Part shown: positions 1 to 5,001 of the stretch, piece after piece
Position numbering within the stretch: the stretch's first letter is position 1
Layout of the letters: every line of letters starts with the position of its first letter
Assembly (NCBI GenBank): GCA_013205645.1
Contig: JABMMH010000373.1
Location: 1 to 8,783 of the forward strand
DNA length: 8,783 nucleotides
Source of the DNA: Polaromonas sp.
GTDB lineage: Bacteria; Pseudomonadota; Gammaproteobacteria; Burkholderiales; Burkholderiaceae_C
Direction of reading: 5' to 3'
Translations under genes and position numbers: made by a program
The notes under the pieces: generated by a model
The model's input: only the letters and a program-made list of their open reading frames with translations
Databases searched by the model: none
What the model was told of the DNA's origin: nothing

Positions 1-387
1 TTCAGTGCCGTAACCAGTCGGGCAGAAAAATGCCCCGATGCCAGCCCCGGCAGCGCGGATGCGCTCGGCCAGATTGCCCTGCGGCACCAGTTCCAGTTCG
101 AGTTTTCCGCTGCGGTAGAGACCGTCAAAAATGTGGCTGTCGGCTTGGCGTGGAAAGCTGCAAATGATTTTTCGCACGTGGCCAGTCTTGAGCAAAGCCG
201 CCAGTCCGGTCTCGCCATTGCCGGCGTTGTTGTTGACGATGACGAGGTCTTTCGCGCCCTGCGCAATCAAGCCGTCAATCAGTTCATTTGGAATGCCGGC
301 GGTGCCGAAACCACCCATCAGCACGGTGGAACCGTCTTTCACTTCGGCCAAGGCCGCGGTGATGGACGGGGCAATTTTGTTGATCAT
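1..387 (-). CDS. pcaI: 3-oxoadipate CoA-transferase subunit A, N-terminal part (runs off left edge)
   Basis: This would be the alpha subunit of the cytoplasmic heterodimeric enzyme that moves CoA from succinyl-CoA to 3-oxoadipate, the penultimate step of the beta-ketoadipate pathway. The reverse strand reads 129 uninterrupted codons from ATG at 387 to the window edge; the rest, and presumably pcaJ, lie to the left. It begins MINKIAPSITAALAEVK. The family-1 CoA-transferase signature is at residues 18-33 (DGSTVLMGGFGTAGIP). Further family segments are NNNAGNGE (52-59), CSFPRQADS (76-84) and GNLAERIRAAGAGIGAFF (104-121), which match PcaI as I recall it more closely than acetoacetate CoA-transferases. 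AGGAG lies 8 nt before the ATG. The divergent PcaR-like regulator supports the 3-oxoadipate assignment. AtoD/ScoA-type specificity is the alternative; the beta subunit, which carries the catalytic Glu, is not visible. Confidence 0.92.
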   Translation of the reverse strand, partial: MINKIAPSITAALAEVKDGSTVLMGGFGTAGIPNELIDGLIAQGAKDLVIVNNNAGNGETGLAALLKTGHVRKIICSFPRQADSHIFDGLYRSGKLELELVPQGNLAERIRAAGAGIGAFFCPTGYGTE

Positions 388-423
388 TCAAACAGCTCCT
401 GTTTTGTCTGTGTTGGTTTTTAT

Positions 424-455
424 TTGTTCGCAATAAGAACAAGTGTTCGTATAAT
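424..455. promoter_or_regulatory. Shared pcaI/pcaR control region: three TGTTC half-sites over a TATAAT promoter
   Basis: In the 92-bp divergent gap, TTGTTC (424-429) and GAACAA (437-442) form a perfect 6-bp inverted repeat around 7 bp. A third half-site, TGTTCG at 444-449, repeats TGTTCG of 425-430 directly, 19 bp apart. For the rightward gene, TTCGCA (427-432, 4/6 match to -35) stands 17 bp from a perfect TATAAT (450-455), so bound regulator would cover both hexamers. No good sigma-70 pair is visible for leftward pcaI, as expected of an activator-dependent promoter. Established knowledge: PcaU of Acinetobacter binds three 10-bp repeats, two inverted and one direct. That the product of 480-1340 binds here is inference. 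Confidence 0.7.
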
Positions 456-479
456 GAATTTTAGGAGATTACAGGCGCC

Positions 480-1340
480 ATGGCAACCACCTCTTCACCC
501 CCCTCATTAAGCCCTTCTAACCTCGCCAAAACACCGGCCCCCGGCGACAGCTACGTGCAGTCTTTTGCGCGCGGCCTGCAAGTCATCCGCTCCTTCAGCG
601 CCGACGCACCTCGGCAAACACTGACGGAAGTCGCTGGCCGCAGTGGACTCACCCGGGCTGGTGCCAGACGCATTTTGCTGACCCTGCAAAGCCTAGGCTA
701 TGTTGAAAGTGACGGCAAGTTATTCAGCCTGACGCCACGTATTCTTGACCTCGGCTTCGCCTACCTGTCATCGATGCCGATCTGGAACCTGGCCGAACCC
801 ATCATGGAGACCTTGGTGGATGAGGTCAAGGAGTCATGCTCTGCCGCGGTGCTGGAAGGCACCGACATCATTTACGTGCTGCGGGTGCCGACCCACAAGA
901 TCATGAGCATCAGTCTGGGCGTCGGTTCACGCTTGCCGGCCTACTGCACTTCGCTGGGCCGCGTGTTGCTGGCAGGCATGCCCGACGAGGACGTGTTGAG
1001 CCGCTTGCAAGCCAGTGACCGCCAAGCCCTGACCCGCCACACGCTGACCGATGTCAACGCGCTGCTGGCCAAGGTTCAGGCCACCCGCAAGCAAGGTTGG
1101 TCGCTGGTCAATCAGGAACTGGAAGAAGGTCTGGTGTCACTCGCTGCGCCAGTGATGAATCGGGAAGGCCGCACCGTGGCGGCGCTCAACATCAGCGGCC
1201 AAGCCAACCGCACCAGCGCCAAGCTCATGCAAGACAGCATGCTGCCGGCGCTGCTGGCTGCGGCCAAGACCGTTTCAAGGCTGCTGGCGTTGAAGCGGCC
1301 TGAGCAGAGCGTTAAGTCAGACGTGCGTGCTACGCTTTAG
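480..1340 (+). CDS. pcaR: IclR-family transcriptional regulator, PcaR/PcaU type
   Basis: A 286-residue regulator expected to control the protocatechuate/beta-ketoadipate genes, with 3-oxoadipate (PcaR) or protocatechuate (PcaU) as probable ligand. A Pro/Ser-rich tail (1-22) precedes the winged helix-turn-helix (about 25-86), which opens with YVQSFARGLQVIRSF as in PcaR/PobR/PcaU proteins; LTRAGARRILLTLQSLGY (57-74) spans the recognition helix. The ligand-binding IclR domain (about 100-270) contains LEGTDIIYV, RLPAYCTSLGRVLLA (151-165) and GWSLVNQELEEGLVSLAAP (206-224), all characteristic of the subgroup. ATG 480 is chosen because AGGAGA (463-468) precedes it by 11 nt; ATG 454 is out of frame. 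The divergent pcaI makes a pathway-specific role likely. Its own promoter lies inside the predicted operator, so autoregulation is probable. Which of the three names fits best cannot be settled from sequence alone. Confidence 0.9.
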   Translation: MATTSSPPSLSPSNLAKTPAPGDSYVQSFARGLQVIRSFSADAPRQTLTEVAGRSGLTRAGARRILLTLQSLGYVESDGKLFSLTPRILDLGFAYLSSMPIWNLAEPIMETLVDEVKESCSAAVLEGTDIIYVLRVPTHKIMSISLGVGSRLPAYCTSLGRVLLAGMPDEDVLSRLQASDRQALTRHTLTDVNALLAKVQATRKQGWSLVNQELEEGLVSLAAPVMNREGRTVAALNISGQANRTSAKLMQDSMLPALLAAAKTVSRLLALKRPEQSVKSDVRATL

Positions 1341-1342
1341 GT

Positions 1343-1777
1343 ATGTTCACGCCTTCTCAAACCGATGTCCGCACTTTCTTCTGTGCGGTCTACGCCAAAT
1401 CACTGGCGGGCTCGCCACTCGACGCGATGGAAACCATCGTCAGCCAGTGGATCGACGAGCACCCTGAATACCATGCGGACTTCGCCGATGCAGAAGCCGC
1501 CGTCGGCAAAATGTACGACATTGAAAGCGGCAAGACCAATCCGTTCCTGCATCTGTCGATGCACCTGACGATCAGCGAACAATGCTCGATCGACCAGCCA
1601 CGCGGCATCCGCCAAGCGGTCGAATTACTCACCGCCCGCCGCGACTCCCTGCACGCAGCACACCACGAAACCATGGACTGCTTGGGCCAGATGGTTTGGG
1701 AAAGCCAGCGCGCCGGGCGCACGCCTGATGGTGCAGCCTACATTGACTGCGTGCAGCGGCACGCTACGCGCGATTGA
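1343..1777 (+). CDS. DUF1841 family protein
   Basis: A 144-residue soluble protein of unknown function belonging to the DUF1841 family of beta- and gammaproteobacteria. The recognisable core is FLHLSMHLTISEQ (68-80) followed by SIDQPRGIRQAV (82-93). The N terminus (FTPSQTDVRTFFCAVYAK) and the WIDEHPEYH segment (36-44) also fit the family as I remember it. It is mostly helical and acidic early on, with no signal peptide or membrane segment. The ATG lies 2 bp after the stop of the IclR regulator with no separate promoter room, so it is probably co-transcribed with it. No good Shine-Dalgarno is seen just upstream, which suggests translational coupling. DUF1841 genes occur in many contexts, so a role in aromatic catabolism should not be assumed from position. 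Confidence 0.88.
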   Translation: MFTPSQTDVRTFFCAVYAKSLAGSPLDAMETIVSQWIDEHPEYHADFADAEAAVGKMYDIESGKTNPFLHLSMHLTISEQCSIDQPRGIRQAVELLTARRDSLHAAHHETMDCLGQMVWESQRAGRTPDGAAYIDCVQRHATRD

Positions 1778-1879
1778 GCCAACGCACCGGGCTTGTGTTT
1801 CGCGAAATCTTCACGGCTCCAGATGTTCACTTAAAGACCTGTAGCGCAATGTACTCATGAATGACTGGTCATATATTGG

Positions 1880-1896
1880 CTCAGTAGTGTCCGGTT
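1880..1896 (+). repeat. Left terminal inverted repeat of the IS remnant
   Basis: The sequence CTCAGTAGTGTCCGGTT is the exact reverse complement of positions 2219-2235. The next base on either side breaks the match, so the repeat is 17 bp as read. Part of the outer CTCAG/CTGAG could be flanking sequence rather than the true tip, leaving TAGTGTCCGG as the minimal end. Confidence 0.88.
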
Positions 1897-2026
1897 CAAT
1901 CCGGTTTGACTCATTTAAAAGCCAATACTGGCGCGGCCTGGAGGTCGATTTAATTTGGTGCCGATTTGAAACTTGATTTCTCATTTCTGTGTAGTTTCCC
2001 GGGATTGATGCCCTGGGAGATTCGAT

Positions 2027-2220
2027 ATGAATGTCGGCAAGACGCTGTTTGCTCAGCTCATGGAATTTGTTCCATGGACGAGTTTTTCGCGTATCGTGCA
2101 GCACCAAGGCAGCCGTGAAGATGCACACGTTGATACATGTCTACAGATTATGTCTGTCTCGATTTTTCCGATCCAGAAACACCGATCGACGCTAACCAGT
2201 TAAATTTGTTCAACATTTAA
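2027..2220 (+). pseudogene. Remnant of IS4-type (DUF4372) transposase gene: 5' and 3' ends fused, frameshifted
   Basis: GGGAGA (2015-2020) precedes ATG 2027. About 25 codons of the transposase N terminus (ending SFSRIVQ) pass in frame into HQGSREDAHVDTCLQIMSV, the start of the usual C-terminal tail. The current frame then ends early at TAA 2201-2203, after IQKHRSTLTS. Read one base out, the same DNA gives SDPETPIDANQLNLFNI and a stop at 2218-2220, the normal family ending. Restoring one T to the run at 2163-2167 would rejoin the two frames, so a 1-bp loss there is the simplest explanation. All catalytic DDE residues are absent. The fused 58-codon frame could be translated but cannot encode a working transposase. 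Confidence 0.78.
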
Positions 2221-2235
2221 CCGGACACTACTGAG
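2219..2235 (-). repeat. Right terminal inverted repeat of the IS remnant
   Basis: AACCGGACACTACTGAG exactly mirrors 1880-1896. Its first two bases are part of the TAA that ends the shifted transposase frame, so gene end and element end overlap. Confidence 0.88.
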
Positions 2236-2264
2236 TTGACATGGCTGCAAATCTGGCGTTCTAG

Positions 2265-2780
2265 TTAAGCGCGACCCCTGATCGGATAGTCCTTGCTCAT
2301 CACAAACTGAAGGCCCTTGAGGAGTGACTTCAAGTCGGGACGGGCGAACGGTGCGTTGGAAATGTCGATGATCTGTGCGTTGCCATCCGGATTTATAACG
2401 AACAGCGCCGGCTCCGCAAACGATCGGTCGGTTTCCTGTGGCGAGCGCGGATCCGAGATGTAAAGCCCGAGTTGGCGCATCTCAGCAATGGACAGGTCGT
2501 AGCCGACGGAAAATTTCCAACCGCATTCGGCTACTTCAGCCTCGGCCTTTTCCTGGCTGTCAGCTGAAACAGTGAACACAACGATATTTGCGGCTTGGAA
2601 CTCGCCGAGCGTTTCGTTGAGCGTATTCAGGTAGGCCTTGCAAAGCGGACAGTGTTTTCCTCGATAGATGATCAGAAGTCGCCAGCCCGAGCCATTCGCC
2701 GGGACGATGCGATCGCCGGAAACGGCATTCCACCCCATCATCGGGAACTTTTCGCCAGCGCCCATTTTCATGGTGTTCAT
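2265..2780 (-). CDS. Peroxiredoxin-like (AhpC/TSA fold) redoxin with CPLC motif
   Basis: A 171-residue thioredoxin-fold protein, probably cytoplasmic since no signal peptide is present. It is likely to reduce peroxides or handle thiol-disulfide exchange. After the opening strand, LLIIYRGKHCPLCKAYL (35-51) holds Cys44 and Cys47 at the position of the peroxiredoxin active site. The classical PxxxTxxC is absent; a thioredoxin-like CxxC replaces it, as I recall for the PRX-like subgroup. A third Cys is at 86 (ECGWKF). IVVFTVSADSQEKAEAEV (66-83) and EPALFVINPDGN (117-128) fit the AhpC/TSA fold. AGGAG lies 5 nt before the first ATG, favouring it over the ATG at codon 4. It is the last of five leftward genes, 90 bp after the HAD gene, and ends 29 bp from the IS remnant. 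The reductant and true activity are unknown. Confidence 0.85.
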   Translation of the reverse strand: MNTMKMGAGEKFPMMGWNAVSGDRIVPANGSGWRLLIIYRGKHCPLCKAYLNTLNETLGEFQAANIVVFTVSADSQEKAEAEVAECGWKFSVGYDLSIAEMRQLGLYISDPRSPQETDRSFAEPALFVINPDGNAQIIDISNAPFARPDLKSLLKGLQFVMSKDYPIRGRA

Positions 2781-2870
2781 AATTTCTCCTGGACGTCTAA
2801 CGTTTCATTGATTTAATGCCTACGTTCAACCTGACCAAATAACCGGCTGCCGATACTTTGCCAAGGCCTC

Positions 2871-3554
2871 TCAAGCGCCGAGCGCATCGGCCAATGCTGA
2901 AAAATCTGCCGCGTCGATGTCCGGGGATCCTGCGAGCGGGAACATCTGCTGGCCTGAACGTGCGATGAATGCGGTCTGCAGTCCGGCCCACTTCGCGCCC
3001 GCAACATCCCACCCATGCGCAGCCACCAACATGCAATCGCCGGGAGCTACTGACATTGCCTTTGCGCCCCAAATGTAGACACCCTGGTGCGGCTTGAATA
3101 AACGCGTAGTCTCAACGCTCAACTGCTGCTCGAATAAGTCCGTCAGGCCGGCGTACTCCAATTGCGCACGGACCCCAGCCGTTGACGAATTTGTCAGCGT
3201 CGCGAGGCGGTAACCCGCGCGCTTGAGCCGCTCCAGGGCGGGCGTCACGTCGGGATGCGCCGGCAGTGTGCGCATGACACTCAATACCTGCTTGGCTTCG
3301 GTGGCGGTCAGGGAGATGCCGCGGTTGCGCGCGAGCATCTGCAAAACCGCTGCACCGACTTCCGTCAGGTCAGCATGTTTTCCACTGACCGTCATCACCA
3401 AGGAATGGTGCAACATCGCTGAGAACCACAAGGTAGCGCCGCTCTGGTCGAGCAGAATGTCATCAACCCTTTGCTTGATCGGTGCCAGATCGAGCAGCGT
3501 TTCATTAACGTCAAAAAGAAGAACCTTGGGACGCGATTGTTGTTCCAGCATCAT
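2871..3554 (-). CDS. HAD-superfamily hydrolase, annotated type II haloacid dehalogenase-like
   Basis: A 227-residue HAD protein of the size and layout of L-2-haloacid dehalogenases. Motif I is FDVNETLLD (14-22) with nucleophile Asp15; motif II is LTNSS (120-124); motif III is Lys154 in LFKPH; motif IV is HGWDVAGAKWAGL (180-192) with Asp183. These make it a catalytically plausible HAD enzyme. By my alignment from memory to Pseudomonas L-DEX, halide-binding Arg41 falls at Phe44 (TLWFSAML) and the Ser175/Asn177 pair at Ala178/His180, so dehalogenation is doubtful and a phosphatase or other hydrolase is possible. Two adjacent ATGs begin the gene; a weak GAAGG lies 4 nt before the first and 7 nt before the second, so the protein may start one residue later. 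It lies between the DUF6789 and redoxin genes on the same strand. Confidence 0.85.
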   Translation of the reverse strand: MMLEQQSRPKVLLFDVNETLLDLAPIKQRVDDILLDQSGATLWFSAMLHHSLVMTVSGKHADLTEVGAAVLQMLARNRGISLTATEAKQVLSVMRTLPAHPDVTPALERLKRAGYRLATLTNSSTAGVRAQLEYAGLTDLFEQQLSVETTRLFKPHQGVYIWGAKAMSVAPGDCMLVAAHGWDVAGAKWAGLQTAFIARSGQQMFPLAGSPDIDAADFSALADALGA

Positions 3555-3612
3555 GCACCTTCATGTGGATGATTTGACGAGCCCGACTGGAGGCACAGGC
3601 TTGTTGGCACCA

Positions 3613-4059
3613 TCAACGTAGTCCAGCTCTAGGCGTTGAGTTCAAAAGCAGCTTGCCGTAGGTCCATCCCAGCACTGTGCCGAAAATGAGGTGAAGTACG
3701 AGCGTCATCATCGGCGCCATCAGACCCATCGCCATTCCAAACATGCCGACCCCGGCCATGGGCATCACCATAATCATCATGATCAACCAGCCCAAAAAGC
3801 CGATGATCACGCCGTGCCCGGTGGGACTGTCGCCCGGTAAGCGCTCGCTCAAAATGACCATTGCCGCGCCGTACCCAACCACGCCGATGGTGGAGTGGAC
3901 GGCCCAACCCAGCGCCGCACCGCCGCCCATCGTTACAGCGATCATGTTGATGATGTCGAGATCTGGCATCACGCCCATCTTTGTCTTGAGCACCATCAAA
4001 AGAGACAAGACGATCGTAGCGGCCATTCCAGCCAATAGACCATTGAACACTCTCTGCAT
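3613..4059 (-). CDS. DUF6789 family integral membrane protein, four helices, Met-rich
   Basis: A 148-residue inner-membrane protein with four predicted hydrophobic helices (about 7-25, 48-70, 84-103 and 113-134). The segments MGVMPDLDIINMI (28-40), MVMPMAGVGMFG (97-108) and MAPMMTLVLHLIFGTVLGWTYG (114-135) resemble DUF6789 proteins as I recall them. Methionine is very frequent in the second half, with about eleven between residues 94 and 118. AAGGAG lies 5 nt before ATG 4059. The lipoprotein gene is 52 bp upstream and the HAD gene 58 bp downstream, so one transcript is likely. Function is unknown. The methionines could contact Cu(I), suggested only by the neighbouring copper ATPase, but family members seem Met-rich in general. 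Confidence 0.82.
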   Translation of the reverse strand: MQRVFNGLLAGMAATIVLSLLMVLKTKMGVMPDLDIINMIAVTMGGGAALGWAVHSTIGVVGYGAAMVILSERLPGDSPTGHGVIIGFLGWLIMMIMVMPMAGVGMFGMAMGLMAPMMTLVLHLIFGTVLGWTYGKLLLNSTPRAGLR

Positions 4060-4111
4060 GTGAACTCCTTCTTTCCGTTAACTAAAGTGGGGCCGCCCGA
4101 CTGGCAACGCC

Positions 4112-4339
4112 TTACTTCTTCGCCGCTTCGTTGCCGATGATGCCGCCGATGGCGGCGCCACCCACTGTCCCGACAGTGCTACCACCTGTCAGGATGGCAC
4201 CCGTCACTGCGCCAATACCGGCGCCCGCTGCGGTGTTTTGTTCACGCGGGGAAATACCTGCGCAACCCCCGAGACCCATGAGCACAGCCAGACCGAGGGC
4301 GGTCAGTGCAGAGCCGAATAAAGTACGGGCGGTGCTCAT
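4112..4339 (-). CDS. Small glycine-zipper outer-membrane lipoprotein (OsmB/YMGG-like)
   Basis: A 75-residue lipoprotein precursor. Residues 1-25 form a signal peptide ending in the lipobox LGGC, so Cys26 is the probable lipidation site after cleavage. The mature part is almost entirely a glycine zipper: GAGIGAVTGAILTGG and GTVGGAAIGGIIG at about 39-69, two amphipathic or membrane-inserting segments, ending EAAKK. Such proteins sit in the envelope and are commonly stress- or osmotically induced; the precise role is unknown. Its ATG overlaps the stop of the BON gene by 4 bp (ATGA), and only a weak GAAG precedes it, so translation is probably coupled to that of the BON protein. After lipobox cleavage only about 50 residues remain. 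Confidence 0.85.
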   Translation of the reverse strand: MSTARTLFGSALTALGLAVLMGLGGCAGISPREQNTAAGAGIGAVTGAILTGGSTVGTVGGAAIGGIIGNEAAKK

Positions 4340-4647
4340 TTCAACTTCAAGTCGTTGGTCACGCTTTTGACGCCGCTGACGACTTTGGCCACGTCTCCAG
4401 CGCGCTCTATGCCGGTGCGCGTGCTGACGAAGCCACTGAGCTGAACGAGACCGTTAAAGGTCTCTACATTGACCTCTGCTGATTTCAGCATCGGGTCTTT
4501 GTAAATGGCGGTTTTGACCCTTGCGGTGACGGTCGTGTCGTCAATGTATTGGCCCACTGTCTGCTGTTGCGAATCTGTGGCGAAGCCAGTCAACGGCGCA
4601 AAGGCACAGGCGGCCACGAAGACAGAAATAAGTGAGAAGTATTTCAT
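4336..4647 (-). CDS. Periplasmic BON-domain protein
   Basis: A 103-residue exported protein with one BON domain, a fold linked to phospholipid or envelope binding (OsmY, DolP/YraP). The signal peptide is MKYFSLISVFVAACAFAPLT with probable cleavage after GFA (Ala23). After a short polar linker the BON domain fills about 38-103: VTARVKTAIYKDP, VNVETFNGLVQLSGFV (with the conserved Gly) and ending VKSVTNDLKLK. I chose ATG 4647 because AAGGA stands 6 nt upstream and the signal peptide starts there. The longer frame from 4755 would add 36 residues without export character and lacks a better ribosome site. It is first in the leftward gene set, overlaps the lipoprotein gene by 4 bp, and is divergent from the copper ATPase. 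OsmY-like proteins are often stress-induced. Confidence 0.87.
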   Translation of the reverse strand: MKYFSLISVFVAACAFAPLTGFATDSQQQTVGQYIDDTTVTARVKTAIYKDPMLKSAEVNVETFNGLVQLSGFVSTRTGIERAGDVAKVVSGVKSVTNDLKLK

Positions 4648-5001
4648 AGGGTGTCCTTGAAAATGGGATTGCTTTGAAATCTCAATGTCAAAACGCGTGG
4701 ATTCTGGGCCTCCACCTGACGTAGGAGGCGTTTGTCTCCGGTGGCTCATCGTCACATGCGCCCATTTCCGTGTCTGTAGTCCAATACGCCGCAGGAACCT
4801 TAAATTGACTTCATATGTTTTATATTATTCAAAATTAAATGAAACATTTTTAAGTACATATACGATGTGTCCTACCGAACCCTGGAGCTTGCGCCTACAT
4901 AGCTTTTTGCAAACGCCATCCAAGCTAGTGCCAGCAGTCTGCAAGCTGAGACAACCCGCAAGCCACCCTGAGCCTTCACCGTAAACCGAAAGCCGCCCCT
5001 T
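4648..5001. promoter_or_regulatory. Divergent intergenic region of BON operon and copper ATPase, with AT-rich core
   Basis: These 354 bp contain no convincing gene. The centre (about 4800-4866) is strikingly AT-rich against its surroundings and most likely houses promoter elements for one or both sides. Rightward, TTGACT (4805-4810) resembles a -35, but no good -10 lies 16-18 bp on. Leftward, a perfect TTGACA (complement of 4686-4691) lacks a fitting -10 before the BON start. No MerR/CueR-type dyad with a 19-20-bp spacer and no repeated copper box was recognised. About 135 bp separates the AT-rich core from the ATPase ATG, long enough for a leader. Confidence 0.45.
4708..4729. repeat. GC-rich hairpin in the leader of the BON gene
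   Basis: GCCTCC (4708-4713) and GGAGGC (4724-4729) are perfect 6-bp inverted arms around a 10-bp loop, about 60 bp upstream of the BON start. Neither strand has a T-run after it, so it is not a standard terminator. It could be an operator or an mRNA leader structure, or chance. Confidence 0.35.

Larger units (their letters stand above)
1880..2235 (+). mobile_element. Internally deleted IS4-type (DUF4372 transposase) insertion sequence, MITE-like, 356 bp
   Basis: Perfect 17-bp inverted repeats bound the element (1880-1896 and 2219-2235). Inside are the start of a transposase gene (ATG 2027, MNVGKTLFAQLMEFVPWTSF) and its end (LQIMSVSIF, then NQLNLFNI and stop), fused with the catalytic middle missing. 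An intact element of this family is roughly 1.3-1.5 kb from general knowledge, so about 1 kb is gone. The stop of the shifted frame (2218-2220) overlaps the right repeat, as usual for such elements. The flanks ATATTGG and TTGACAT show no clear target-site duplication. It could move only if a full-length relative supplies transposase. It fills most of the 487-bp gap 1778-2264; the remaining 102 bp on the left and 29 bp on the right show no gene or clear terminator. Confidence 0.82.

Noticed and set aside
1390..1722. Leftward 110-codon open frame opposite the DUF1841 gene
   Set aside because: It lies wholly antisense to a recognisable family gene, has unusual composition, and no family resemblance or ribosome site.
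1811..2128. Leftward 105-codon open frame across the IS remnant
   Set aside because: It runs antisense through the element's left repeat and the transposase start; its sequence is low in recognisable character.
1870..2245. Target-site duplication flanking the IS remnant
   Set aside because: The bases outside the repeats (ATATTGG and TTGACAT) do not match convincingly.
3743..4063. Rightward open frame of 106 codons opposite DUF6789
   Set aside because: Rich in Pro, Ile and Met as expected of the complement of a membrane gene; no ribosome site, and the leftward frame has clear helices.
4663..4691. Sigma-70 promoter using the perfect leftward TTGACA before the BON gene
   Set aside because: No acceptable -10 hexamer occurs at 16-18 bp spacing, so it is not annotated as a promoter.
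4648..4755. Extension of the BON protein to the upstream ATG at 4755
   Set aside because: It adds 36 polar residues ahead of a clean signal peptide; ATG 4647 has a better-placed AAGGA and gives a normal exported protein.
4648..5001. CueR/MerR-type operator for the copper ATPase
   Set aside because: No dyad with the long -35/-10 spacer could be found on either strand by eye.
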